Shown here: piece by piece, positions 30,201 to 37,964 of the stretch | Layout of the letters: each line of letters begins with the position of its first letter | Position numbering within the stretch: position 1 is the stretch's first letter | Virus record (IMG/VR): IMGVR_UViG_3300044621_000561 | Location: 1-40,088 of that record | From: a virus | DNA length: 40,088 bases | Strand: one strand, 5' to 3' | The notes under the pieces: generated by a model | Database searches by the model: none | What the model saw: only the letters and a program-made list of their open reading frames with translations | Told to the model about the DNA's origin: nothing | Translations under genes and position numbers: made by a program

Positions 30201-32110
30201 ATCAAGTCTTCAATAGAATTACGCAATGCGTAACGATATCCAGCAAGAGTTAAGAATGACCAAGCATTTGTAACGCTTTCCATATACTTGCTATTAGAAA
30301 CGCCAATAACACGTTGGATAAGACTTGTTCTAGAAGACATACGATCTATGTCTACAAGGCTAGGAGCTGTGACAAAGTTATTCATTTCGCTAGGCAAGAG
30401 ACCGAAGTCAATGTAATCGTCAGTACCAGCAATGCTATATCTAACCTGACCTTTGCCAGTTAAGCGACGGACAACCTTCTGTCCTTCTACTGTCATATTC
30501 ATACCGCGAACATCTGCAATAGTGGCATACAGTCCGTAGTAAAACTCTTTGCGCTTACCTGCTTCTTCAAGTCCAGAGAAAGTCTCAGCCATTAGGCGAG
30601 CCTGACGGGTCGGAACTATAAGTGTTGCTAGTTGATAAATCTTATCTGGTGCATCTGCTGCGGTGACATCAAATGCGTTATCCTTGAATAGTGGTATGCG
30701 GGTAAACTTACGCTTGGCATTATCAATGCGACGGGCAATGTCGTTACTAGAAAAGCGTAAGCGATCCTTGCCCTTAACCTGTAGACCCTTAGCTGCCTCA
30801 ATCAATTTCTTAGGTTCTTCAGTTATAGCCTTATAGATGCCATCTTGAGTTTCAGGTGCACCAAAGAAGTCATCTACTAACTGTGGTCCGATGTCATCTA
30901 GGTTAAATACTCGATTAGCGCCAGTAAGAACTGCGACTCTAGCCTTACGACGATTGTCTAGACGAGGCATAAGGATACGACGGCGAGCAGTTCCTGCATT
31001 CATCATAGTGAATGCGTCATCGCTGTTATAGAAAAAAGCCTTAGCGGAGTTAATATCTTCAATCTCAGCCTTGTTAAATAGATTAACAACTGCTGGACCG
31101 AACTCTGGAGCTAGACGTTCTGCCTGTCTGCGTGCTTTAGCGGCTGCGGTTTTGTCGCCACGCTTGGTAGCATCACGTAAATCTTTTAGATTTTTACCAT
31201 AGTTATCCCAGAACGCTACAGTCTCAGGCTTGGCAAAGTATGTTGCCGCAGTGTCTCCACCTTTACGGGCAGATACCACGATTGCTTCATAAGCATACTT
31301 ATTTACATCATATAAACGCTTTGCTTTACCCAATAAAAGTAATGGATCTGCAACAATACGATAGGCAGCATCTACTGCGCCTGATGTAATCTTGTAGAAA
31401 AAGCCATTCTTGTAGAAATCGCCAGGTATAAAGGCATCTAATACGTTAGCAACTGCGCGACCTGGTGAATACTGTGCAGCATTGACCGCAGAGATAGCAT
31501 CATCTAGTAAGTCTCTGTCTGCTTCCAGTTTCTTAGCGTCAGCGTTTGGTAGGTTCTTAATAGAACGATCTGAAATCTGTAGCCAATACTTCTCTTCATC
31601 AGTTGCAGTAGCCATAAGCTGTGCAACTTCTTGAGCATTACGAGCACCGCGAATCTTTTTAGCAATACCTACAAGATTCTTGCCATACTTTGACTCAGCG
31701 TCAGCAAGGCGTTCCTCGTTAAATACCTTTTGACCGTCTTTTTCTGCACGGTCCCACGCATCAGATAGGTTACGACCTTCTTCTGCAGCAATGATTCCAG
31801 TACGAGCAACGCGAGTAGCAAGGTCTGATAGCGCACCAGCGGCTTCAAATACCTTACCGCCTGTGTAATGCCACGCAGTACCGAGCCAGCCACGATTAGG
31901 CTTCTCTTCTGGAGACTGTTCACCGAACTTATCCTTAAGATCTTGTTGTTCATTAGGTGTAAGTTTGGTGTTATAGGCATCGTTAGCCACAGTTGCTGGG
32001 AGATTAAGAAGCGTCTTATGGGTTTCTAGCGCCTTATTAAGGCGTTCAATCTGCTTCTTTTGCTTATCGGATAACCCAGCAGCAGAGGCTGCTGCATTGA
32101 GGTCAGCCAT
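27266..32110 (-). CDS. Very large internal virion (ejection) protein, 1614 aa
   Basis: The ATG at 32110 is chosen: it overlaps the upstream stop (TGATG) and GAGGTGA lies just upstream; an in-frame TTG one codon earlier is unlikely. The product is long and mostly helical, with no transmembrane anchor or enzyme motif that I can identify. It takes up about 12 percent of the genome. In a short-tailed phage a protein of this size fits one injected with the DNA to form a trans-envelope channel, as T7 gp16 does. A tape-measure role is unlikely because no long-tail genes are visible. Confidence 0.65.
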   Translation of the reverse strand: MADLNAAASAAGLSDKQKKQIERLNKALETHKTLLNLPATVANDAYNTKLTPNEQQDLKDKFGEQSPEEKPNRGWLGTAWHYTGGKVFEAAGALSDLATRVARTGIIAAEEGRNLSDAWDRAEKDGQKVFNEERLADAESKYGKNLVGIAKKIRGARNAQEVAQLMATATDEEKYWLQISDRSIKNLPNADAKKLEADRDLLDDAISAVNAAQYSPGRAVANVLDAFIPGDFYKNGFFYKITSGAVDAAYRIVADPLLLLGKAKRLYDVNKYAYEAIVVSARKGGDTAATYFAKPETVAFWDNYGKNLKDLRDATKRGDKTAAAKARRQAERLAPEFGPAVVNLFNKAEIEDINSAKAFFYNSDDAFTMMNAGTARRRILMPRLDNRRKARVAVLTGANRVFNLDDIGPQLVDDFFGAPETQDGIYKAITEEPKKLIEAAKGLQVKGKDRLRFSSNDIARRIDNAKRKFTRIPLFKDNAFDVTAADAPDKIYQLATLIVPTRQARLMAETFSGLEEAGKRKEFYYGLYATIADVRGMNMTVEGQKVVRRLTGKGQVRYSIAGTDDYIDFGLLPSEMNNFVTAPSLVDIDRMSSRTSLIQRVIGVSNSKYMESVTNAWSFLTLAGYRYALRNSIEDLMVNIAIGNSPWGIAKGRYLSTRLNTAMRLTPGLTAGEKFASEPLGLIMRFVNRDESAGYATRIKEVDGILSAKKAKIAEYNDIIKNSTDAKKVKGAQAGVRRLRKEIEGGVEQEVRKIMAEALTAGRVQRFAKMTGLSKLDSEGLELLTEQVLYGDIDNLLSIVSEGGFNFAAGSNYIDSAFDLAKTLGVKQAELRLDLGGLKTKYAQAASARGFTEIGLTPNNEASMIAWALRISFYGNDELGSIALANADKPVEAVNAMKAWLSDPKNKKVLDDARLSSGKNLSIDEYAQIVLNRARAIVTGRNGDINTELLNKVRSFDPELNRYTVTGKLTLDDLPEDIDLIPASVVGPELVPVADVNNYTSPLMQKGWVWLGLSTARLSRQPMALYEVTKIRKQMKKSGFEQAFYDNFTKGIDDAESKAAALVNAKREYAKLVEERAVSQILPYVDNPLIRSQASFTARNFARFYRAQEDFYRRLARIVRYNPEAIQKLALTFDGIAHSGWIQEDDRGEKYFVYPHFAPGYRAVQGALTALGIPQDFKVPFPVQFGASVKMLSPSLNTESWLPTFSGPAAAIPMTAIQNLTNIFEPGMGDTIARYTLGEYSVDQGLVSRLMPAHVNRALSAMSQDERNGQYASAYRKAVTYLEAAGHGIPKRYDTDGNLLPPSPGELEAYRERARNTTLSILATRFVFGFFAPASPSIQLKSDMQEWIRDAGQANFKQSFNALREQYDGDYDAAMKRWVELFPNAVPYTVTESERKTVAFFGYAEESGKFVSDNETMFKDYPQAAAFLIPHKGAFSFDAYRTMATMGLRTNKRVEEYLREVQTSSDLQIYYQKRDEYENTLKFSASDFARSLARQQFNDWKSRFFAGRPLVQEELNQGAEKRIKTLQALDDLEKFLDDPTYGSIRKDTQDVLRQMVKAYSDYKTQKEIFALTGTNRDLMQSIKDGTIMSIKELAKYNENTQAAYDVLFGRLLDD

Positions 32111-32508
32111 CAATCACCTCTCGCTAGAGCTTCCTGATACAGGATTGTTATTTCACCTGTATTGTCAAAAGGAAGCATTTGTGCTAAAGCATCTGAAGTT
32201 TTTGCTTGTTGGCGTACAGCATTCATACCAAGGACCTCTGGTCCTGGTCCTTCACCGCGTGCAATACCAGCGGTAATAGGTTCATCAGGACGTTCTGTTG
32301 GGGCATACAGTGATGTAATCTGCGAAGGAGCCATACCCATTTCGCTACGAGTCATACCCTTGACATCTGCTGTCTTTGCTAGTGGAGCACCTGCCTTAAT
32401 AGCGGCGGTCTCAACACCTTCTCCATAGGATGATGAAGGAATATCGTCTCTGACAGAGAACTTACCTGGACCTGATACTCCAGCCAAAGGGTTCACTGGT
32501 TCAGCCAT
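32110..32508 (-). CDS. Hypothetical virion-unit protein, 132 aa
   Basis: Starts MAEPVNPLAGVSGPGKFSVR after a strong GGAGGATAACA site. Pro/Gly/Ala rich and likely disordered for the first 90 residues, with a helix at the end (NAVRQQAKTSDALAQML). It overlaps neighbours on both sides. May link portal to ejection proteins. Confidence 0.62.
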   Translation of the reverse strand: MAEPVNPLAGVSGPGKFSVRDDIPSSSYGEGVETAAIKAGAPLAKTADVKGMTRSEMGMAPSQITSLYAPTERPDEPITAGIARGEGPGPEVLGMNAVRQQAKTSDALAQMLPFDNTGEITILYQEALARGD

Positions 32509-32719
32509 TGTTATCCTCCATCGTTTCTAAATCTTGTGCGAACTGTTCCCAAGCCTTATTAACTTGAGCATTTCTAATTGCGTTATATGTGGCTACATCA
32601 AGTATTTCTTCAGCGAATGTGTGAAGTGCTGCCACTAAGTTGTGAAAGAATCCTGCAAATACTACTAAAACGTCAGCGAGACGAACAGAGCGTGGTACAT
32701 AATCAGGATCTTGTTGCAC
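32501..32719 (-). CDS. Small helical protein, 72 aa
   Basis: GTG start. Residues 14-40 (LADVLVVFAGFFHNLVAALH) are hydrophobic and amphipathic, possibly membrane-active; the rest is helical and acidic. It lies just after the Lys-rich gene and overlaps the next start by eight bases. Function unknown. Confidence 0.6.
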   Translation of the reverse strand: MQQDPDYVPRSVRLADVLVVFAGFFHNLVAALHTFAEEILDVATYNAIRNAQVNKAWEQFAQDLETMEDNNG

Positions 32720-32740
32720 GCTCTGTCCTCTCGATTAAAA

Positions 32741-32881
32741 CTACTTCTTCTTGCCTTTACGACCTGCTGGAACGTAAGGGACTACTACTTTGCCTGGTCC
32801 TGCTGGCTTAGAAGTATCCTTCTTTCCCATAAGTGGTTTTGCTGCTACAGCCTTTGCTGGCTTTGCTGCCTTTGGTTTCAT
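32741..32881 (-). CDS. Lys/Ala/Pro-rich histone-like protein, 46 aa
   Basis: Starts MKPKAAKPAKAVAAKPLMGK, with 13 Lys and 1 Arg in 46 residues and KPAK repeats. AAGGAGGTG gives a near-perfect ribosome site. It directly follows the portal gene. Likely binds packaged DNA. Confidence 0.68.
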   Translation of the reverse strand: MKPKAAKPAKAVAAKPLMGKKDTSKPAGPGKVVVPYVPAGRKGKKK

Positions 32882-32893
32882 TGTTGCACCTCC

Positions 32894-34618
32894 TTAGCCT
32901 GCAATAGACGCAAGCAACGTTGCGATATCGGGTCTTCCTTGCGGAACTTGTGGTCCAGCAGCAGGGGCCGCACCCATTTGTTCTGGAGTTGGCTGCGAGG
33001 CAGGAACGGGGGCCATACCTGCCGCTGGAATTTCAGGTTGTGGTTCAGGTGCAAAAGCCTTCTCAACTATCGTTTCGAGTTGGAGACCCTTTTGACGACC
33101 TTGTATGACTGTAGCAATTCTTCCAATAATCTGAGAAGGATCTTGGCCTTGTGCTGCAAGCGCGGGAATTGCTTGTGCATACTGAGCAACAGCAACACGC
33201 AAAGAATCACGCATCTCTTCAATGTCAATACGTTGTTCTTCTTGGGTAACATTTAACTCCATCGGGATTTCACGACGTACATAGTCACGTGATACCAACT
33301 TATCGCTACGCATCTGTAGTAATGCAATGATGGCACGGTTAGGATCCATACCAGACATAATGCCGTAACGGACATCTACGCCATATTCGCCATTGATAGC
33401 GCGACTTGGTACATACTTCAGGTTGAATGGGGTACCATCATCAATACCTTTGATTTCTTTGGTCATACTGCCAAAGACTTTCTCGTCTACCTCAAAGCAC
33501 ATTGATACAAGTTCAGTAAAGAGGCGTGCAAACTGTGCCTGTGCTGCACGGATTTGTGTATCAAAGCCTGCTTGTAGGGCTTGTACACCACGTCCTGTAA
33601 TGACTGATGCTGAGATATCACCGCTGCGGGTCTCTGGATAACGAGCACCCATACGAAGTTCGCGCTCTAGTACGCCAGATTCAGTAAATACACCATTAGG
33701 AAGCTCTAGTGGCACACGACGGATTGCTTGAGGATTAGCAGAACGCATAATCGAATCAGGGCCAAGGGCAAGTTCTTGGACATCCTGCGGAATAGCAATC
33801 GGTGCTTGGATAGATTTCTCTGCTGCTTGAATCTGTAGGACTGCAAAGCGAGCACGAGCGAGTTGAACTGCGAGCACATCATCGAATTGTCCACGTGCTT
33901 CTCCATCAATAGATGGACGAACAGCTACGGATGCTAGGCAACGACCTGTTGGGTTAGGCGTATTGGAAAGAATGAGGTTCTGGCGCTCTGGAAGGAAGAT
34001 TAAATCTTGGTCTTTGTCGTGATAGCGAACCAAAGATAGTAGCGGTGAGCCTTGTGTATAAAGGTTCTTGCCCATAATCTGGTCATAAAACTCAGGGTAT
34101 TGGGCTGCTAACGACTCTGTGTCAGTCTGCACAATCTGTGTTAATGAGATGGTTCTACCAAATCTATCAATTTCTGGGTAAACACCGAAGGGGTTAAGCA
34201 ATCTAATCTTCGGATTGTTGGTCTCATAATCCATCTCAACGATGGCAGGTAGCATTCCGTAGGTGTTAAACCAGTCTGCTCCAGCATACATTTGGATTTG
34301 TAGTTCAGATCCAGAGATGTAGTGACCAGCAATACGGGTTCTGGTATCTGCCGCTTTGCGTGCAGAGTCGGAGACCATATTAGTAGCAGAACAGTTAAAG
34401 GATGGCAGTGGTGCCATTGCCTCTGCTAAGTCTTTTGCAGCTACATCGATAAAGTTAGCAACGAGAGGCTTGGGGTAGTCTTCTGAGAACATTGCAGGAA
34501 ATACTCGCGCAATGTCTCCCTGACGCACGGATAGAACGTCACGCATACGCTGGTCGCGTTTGGCGTACTTAGTCTGAAGGCGTGCTACCTTCGCAATGAC
34601 CTCTTTGGTTGATAACAT
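32894..34618 (-). CDS. Portal protein, 574 aa
   Basis: The helical start with KDLAEAMAPLPSF, the NPFGVYPEIDRFGR segment near residue 145, the long helix with QLARARFAVLQIQAAEK, and a Pro/Gln-rich tail fit a phage portal, as does its place right after terminase. It forms the dodecameric DNA entry ring and the joint to the tail. The last 50 residues (PEPQPEIPAAG onwards) are disordered. Confidence 0.85.
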   Translation of the reverse strand: MLSTKEVIAKVARLQTKYAKRDQRMRDVLSVRQGDIARVFPAMFSEDYPKPLVANFIDVAAKDLAEAMAPLPSFNCSATNMVSDSARKAADTRTRIAGHYISGSELQIQMYAGADWFNTYGMLPAIVEMDYETNNPKIRLLNPFGVYPEIDRFGRTISLTQIVQTDTESLAAQYPEFYDQIMGKNLYTQGSPLLSLVRYHDKDQDLIFLPERQNLILSNTPNPTGRCLASVAVRPSIDGEARGQFDDVLAVQLARARFAVLQIQAAEKSIQAPIAIPQDVQELALGPDSIMRSANPQAIRRVPLELPNGVFTESGVLERELRMGARYPETRSGDISASVITGRGVQALQAGFDTQIRAAQAQFARLFTELVSMCFEVDEKVFGSMTKEIKGIDDGTPFNLKYVPSRAINGEYGVDVRYGIMSGMDPNRAIIALLQMRSDKLVSRDYVRREIPMELNVTQEEQRIDIEEMRDSLRVAVAQYAQAIPALAAQGQDPSQIIGRIATVIQGRQKGLQLETIVEKAFAPEPQPEIPAAGMAPVPASQPTPEQMGAAPAAGPQVPQGRPDIATLLASIAG

Positions 34619-34623
34619 TGTCC

Positions 34624-35019
34624 CTACTTCTTTTTATTAGACTTCTTGGCTAAATCAGTTGAACGCTTTGTAACCTTACGTGATGGTTTATTTGCCTGAC
34701 CAGTAAGCGCTCTGGTTGTCTTGGCCTTTTCAGCCTTTGCCTTTGCACGTTTTGTTACTGATGCTGCGCGAGCAGCGCTGCGCTCTAGTTCTGCAGCACG
34801 TTGCTTCTGCATCAACCTAGCGGCTTTTTGTTCTGCTGAGTTTGCATATCTAGTTCCAATCAAAGGTACTTTTTCAATACCCTTTTTAGGACCACGAGCA
34901 AGATTCATCGCTGCTTCTTCTGTTTCATACTCTGAAAAGTATTTGTCATTAGCATATGCTCTGGCTGTACGAGCCTTATCCTGTACTTGGCGAACTGATT
35001 GCTTCTTTACTTTTGGCAT
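34624..35019 (-). CDS. Lys/Arg/Ala-rich protein, 131 aa
   Basis: Starts MPKVKKQSVRQVQDKARTAR after AAGGAG. Long stretches of Ala/Lys/Arg (residues 60-105) and a fully basic tail (KRSTDLAKKSNKKK) resemble histone-H1-like proteins. It may bind DNA during packaging or be packaged itself. Confidence 0.68.
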   Translation of the reverse strand: MPKVKKQSVRQVQDKARTARAYANDKYFSEYETEEAAMNLARGPKKGIEKVPLIGTRYANSAEQKAARLMQKQRAAELERSAARAASVTKRAKAKAEKAKTTRALTGQANKPSRKVTKRSTDLAKKSNKKK

Positions 35020-35036
35020 AATATCTCCTTAGTTGT

Positions 35037-35183
35037 TTACTTCCACTTCATTCCAGGTCCAGGTTGACCCTGAGCAATAATTCCTGGTGCTATCTGACTT
35101 CTATTCTTTGGGATGTACTGTTTGACTAACTTGTCCATCTTCTTCTGTTCGGCAGATTTGACAGGCTTTGGTTTCTTAATCAT
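35037..35183 (-). CDS. Small basic protein, 48 aa
   Basis: Starts MIKKPKPVKSAEQKKMDKLV and ends GPGMKWK. ATGA overlap with the gene upstream. Basic first half, Gly/Pro/Gln second half. Part of the basic-protein set; function unknown. Confidence 0.62.
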   Translation of the reverse strand: MIKKPKPVKSAEQKKMDKLVKQYIPKNRSQIAPGIIAQGQPGPGMKWK

Positions 35184-35488
35184 CGGTTCTTCGTGCCGAA
35201 CATTCCGCCCATACCGCCACCTGTGCGAATTTTGATTACTCTTTTTGACTTGCCCCTTAGTGTGTCTCCGTCATTTTTGGCTTTTACTGCTTTAGCCTCT
35301 TGACGAGCAGCATTACCACTTGCTGCTTGTTCAGTCTTCCAAGTTTGATACTTGTTGTACTCTTTTTGTGGCTGAGTTTTCTTAGCAACTTCAGGACGCA
35401 CTCTTACATTGCTACGAGGGCTAGCGCTCTTCTTGACTTTCTCTGAAGTTTTGCCTTTAGGCTTTGCGGGTGCTTTCTTCTTTGCCAT
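35180..35488 (-). CDS. Lys-rich protein, 102 aa
   Basis: Start set at 35488, where ATG overlaps the terminase stop (TAATG); the longer in-frame ORF to 35617 lies inside the terminase gene. Starts MAKKKAPAKPKGKTSEKVKK; Lys-rich throughout, with a C-terminal GGGMGGMFGTKNR. Likely a nucleic-acid-binding structural partner. Confidence 0.7.
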   Translation of the reverse strand: MAKKKAPAKPKGKTSEKVKKSASPRSNVRVRPEVAKKTQPQKEYNKYQTWKTEQAASGNAARQEAKAVKAKNDGDTLRGKSKRVIKIRTGGGMGGMFGTKNR

Positions 35489-37347
35489 TACACAAACGTC
35501 CTGTTCTGTTCTGCTAATAGAGTGTCGATGTTGACAACCATACGTTTTCTTTGTTCTGAGCGTGATAAGAATGGGTTTTTCATATGGTGGGTCTGGTGTA
35601 AACCTTGGTTGAGCCACTCACGTGCTCTAATCTCACAGAACCAGAGGGCCATCACCATATCGGTCTTACCTTTAGTCGTCGGAGACCAGGTAATAAGTTG
35701 CTCCATTAACGCTTTGATATTCTCTGTTTGGTCGCTAGGAAGATGGATAAGATTATCTCGATGGTGTTTACCATCAGGCTGCTTCGTTCCAAACAAAGTG
35801 GACATACTGGCAACTCCGAATCCTGAGTCCCATTTGTTGTTTCCTGTGTGGTGTTCACGCAAAATCACACCTTTGGTAGCAAGGAAGGATCTAATTCCCT
35901 CATCTTGGGTAAGGAAGGACTGAAAAGCATTACGTTCAACAATCCATTCGGCAGGATTGTAAAGATTAGTCCAATCGAGTATAAGCGTCCTGATTTGAGC
36001 AGGGGTAGGACGCGATATCTTAGTAGCGTCAACAATGTACCTTTTATGAGAGTGACGATCAACTGCGTAACATACCGCTGCTGTATCTCCGACCATAGCT
36101 GGGTCGAGGCCACAGACGAAACTAAAACCCGTGAGGTCTCTGGGGTGACCAGGATTGCCAGGTACCAGACGTCCTGCTTTTCGCATTCCATCAATAGAAC
36201 CTTTCACACATACTTGGTCAAAGATGGCATCATCAGAAACATCCTGCTGTTGGTAAATCAAAGCCCAGGTACTTGCATCCATTGCTTGACGTTCGTTGTA
36301 TAAATGTGGTCCGTACCAGCGGGGATAGAGACCTTCTTCTGTCTTATGGTCTTCAGTCTGCCCATCAAAGGGTTGGTCTGAGTAAGGCCAGAGGGTAACC
36401 CACTTATCTGGGTCTTCATCTGTCTCAAGTAGAGCTGGCATCGCCAGATATGTCCACGGGACCAAGCCACCTGGATATCTGTCAGGGTTTCGTAGTTCTT
36501 TGTATAAATCTACTGAGGCAACGCGGGTACCGATTACTACCAACTTGCCCGTCGGGTTGAGACGGGAGCGTACATCTTGGGTGAGCCAGCGAATCTGCTT
36601 CTCAAACTCATTAGCGTTCTTTAAGGTAACAGCATCATCGACGATGATCATATCGGCGCGTTTACCGTAAATCTGACCGCCGATACCTACGGCTTCAATG
36701 TTCGGGTCTTTTTCTGATGACTCACGGAGTTCATCACCAAAGACTACGCGGGTGGCTTGCCACGATGCAGACTTAGAGTTAAAGCCGACGCCTGCGGCGT
36801 AAGCGCTCTGCAGGTCTTCATACATCGGGTGGGTAAGTCTTTGCTTGATGGCGTAGAGGAAGTCTGCTGCAAGCTGTTGAGTCTGAGAGACTATCAAAAC
36901 TCTAAAGTTAGGGTTGGAGGCTACCTTCCAAGTTACATAGTCCACAGTGATGGTGATGGACTTGGCGTGGTTCGGTGGGATGTTAATAAGGATACGGTTA
37001 TCAGCGGTACCCTTCTCGTACTTCATAGAGGGGTGGTGCCAGGAAGGGGCTTTAGCCTCTATCACATCCACCAGGTTCTGCTGGTGGGCAAAGGTCTTCT
37101 GGTGGAGATAGCGCTGGCGAAAGCCAGCGAAGTCTAATTCGTGTGCTTCAGTATCTGCAAAGTTCTTGGAACGTAGGCCTAGCCTCGTTCTATCCATCTT
37201 ATCTTTGAAGCCAGGATCTGTACGGCGGTAGTACTCGTAGGACTTCATAGAACGTCCTGCGGAGGCTACCGCTTGTTCTACAGTCATTCCTTCAGCTACT
37301 GCTGTAAGGATGACCCGCTTTGCAATCTCAGCGGTATTCTCAGCCAC
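35488..37347 (-). CDS. Terminase large subunit with N-terminal HTH domain, 619 aa
   Basis: Start set at the GTG 37347, which has GGGAGAG five bases upstream; an upstream in-frame GTG at 37383 has none. In the numbering of that longer form, residues 20-70 hold a helix-turn-helix (VAEGMTVEQAVASAGRS, then DPGFKDKMDRTR) like that of small terminase subunits. The ATPase follows with NIPPNHAKS (135-142) and ADMIIVDD (243-250). The nuclease has CGLDPAMVGDT with Asp427, Glu483 and KTDMVMALW with Asp575. No separate small subunit is seen, so recognition and cutting may be fused. Confidence 0.9.
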   Translation of the reverse strand: MAENTAEIAKRVILTAVAEGMTVEQAVASAGRSMKSYEYYRRTDPGFKDKMDRTRLGLRSKNFADTEAHELDFAGFRQRYLHQKTFAHQQNLVDVIEAKAPSWHHPSMKYEKGTADNRILINIPPNHAKSITITVDYVTWKVASNPNFRVLIVSQTQQLAADFLYAIKQRLTHPMYEDLQSAYAAGVGFNSKSASWQATRVVFGDELRESSEKDPNIEAVGIGGQIYGKRADMIIVDDAVTLKNANEFEKQIRWLTQDVRSRLNPTGKLVVIGTRVASVDLYKELRNPDRYPGGLVPWTYLAMPALLETDEDPDKWVTLWPYSDQPFDGQTEDHKTEEGLYPRWYGPHLYNERQAMDASTWALIYQQQDVSDDAIFDQVCVKGSIDGMRKAGRLVPGNPGHPRDLTGFSFVCGLDPAMVGDTAAVCYAVDRHSHKRYIVDATKISRPTPAQIRTLILDWTNLYNPAEWIVERNAFQSFLTQDEGIRSFLATKGVILREHHTGNNKWDSGFGVASMSTLFGTKQPDGKHHRDNLIHLPSDQTENIKALMEQLITWSPTTKGKTDMVMALWFCEIRAREWLNQGLHQTHHMKNPFLSRSEQRKRMVVNIDTLLAEQNRTFV

Positions 37348-37392
37348 AGTAACTCTCCCATCGGGAGATAGATTTATCCCCACTAAAATGTA

Positions 37393-37547
37393 GCGCCGCT
37401 TGCGCTATCGCTTGTCGCGGCGCAGGCTCTCGCGTTCAGCCTACAGGCCAACGCGAGGTAGGTCTGCTTCCCCCTACACCCTAAAGGGCGTAGCGTGAGC
37501 GCAGCCCACCGTACGGTCGCAAATGCTGGACTGGTGGTCGCATTTGC
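37393..37547. promoter_or_regulatory. Array of inverted repeats in front of terminase
   Basis: Within 155 bases: GCGCCGC/GCGGCGC (37393-37423), CTCGCGTT/AACGCGAG (37429-37457), CTACACCCT-AA-AGGGCGTAG with one mismatch (37474-37493), the palindrome ACCGTACGGT (37508-37517), and GCAAATGC/GCATTTGC (37519-37547) with GGTCGCA repeated directly. I see no gene. Candidates are a late-operon leader, a packaging recognition site or regulator binding. Confidence 0.6.
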
Positions 37548-37564
37548 TCCCTACTGTATATTAG

Positions 37565-37589
37565 GCGGGAAAAAAAAGTCATTTCCCGC
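37565..37589. other. Inverted repeat GCGGGAAA/TTTCCCGC
   Basis: Perfect eight-base arms (37565-37572 and 37582-37589) around an A-rich loop of nine bases. It lies between the terminase-side repeats and the TGTGA-N6-TCACA site. No T tract follows on either strand; it could be a protein-binding dyad. Confidence 0.5.
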
Positions 37590-37613
37590 ATAATGGCAAA
37601 AAATCTTTATAGA

Positions 37614-37629
37614 TGTGACTAACGTCACA
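37614..37629. promoter_or_regulatory. CRP/GlxR-type operator TGTGA-N6-TCACA
   Basis: TGTGActaacgTCACA matches the consensus of CRP-family proteins (GlxR in actinobacteria) at all ten defined bases. It lies between a rightward TATAAT (37640-37645) and a leftward TATAAA (37611-37606), so it could control both. The centre lies about 30 bases upstream of the predicted rightward start, a place suited to repression. Confidence 0.6.
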
Positions 37630-37639
37630 GATATAGCGG

Positions 37640-37645
37640 TATAAT
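37640..37645 (+). promoter_or_regulatory. Perfect -10 box TATAAT
   Basis: Consensus -10 with only a weak TGACTA-like -35 upstream. Start predicted near 37652. No credible ORF follows before 38134, which has its own promoter. The transcript would run through the hairpin TCGAC/GTCGA (37674-37687) and the DnaA-box region, so it may be a non-coding or primer RNA. Confidence 0.55.
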
Positions 37646-37767
37646 ACGGACAATACGGACGAAGCAAAAGGGATCGACTTTAGTCGAGAAATTTTGTGAG
37701 GGAGTACAGTATACGCCGCCGCGCAATTCAACACCCCCGCGTCGTCGTTTCTTGCTGTGCTTATCTC

Positions 37768-37824
37768 GTCTCACATAGTGAGACTGTGGATAAAGCTGTG
37801 GATAACTTTTGATAATAAAGTTAT
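37768..37824. other. Putative replication origin core: two DnaA boxes flanked by inverted repeats
   Basis: Two direct copies of TGTGGATAA (37785-37793 and 37797-37805), the complement of the DnaA box TTATCCACA, lie 12 bases apart. A perfect GTCTCAC-ATA-GTGAGAC dyad (37768-37784) abuts the first box. ATAACTTT/AAAGTTAT (37802-37824) with the AT-rich TGATAAT centre follows and could be the unwinding element. Fits a phage using host DnaA. Confidence 0.65.
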
Positions 37825-37964
37825 GGGCGTGCTACCCCCTCGGCACCCTCGCGCCTCATAATAATTTCTGCCGTTAGATAATAAACCGCCACCGATAGAC
37901 CGATACACGCCACCAATTACACCAGGTGATCACGCCCCTATCTTTCAAGCTCACACCGCTAACC

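Noticed and set aside
27266-32110. Tape-measure protein of a siphovirus
   Set aside because: Position between portal and scaffold, and no tail tube or tail assembly chaperone genes; ejection protein fits better.
32711-33256. 181-residue rightward ORF rich in Cys/Leu
   Set aside because: It is antisense to the portal gene end and the Lys-rich gene, with no family pattern.
37696-37812. GTG-started ORF of about 38 codons in the control region
   Set aside because: No ribosome site, no coupling and it crosses the DnaA boxes; composition looks non-coding.
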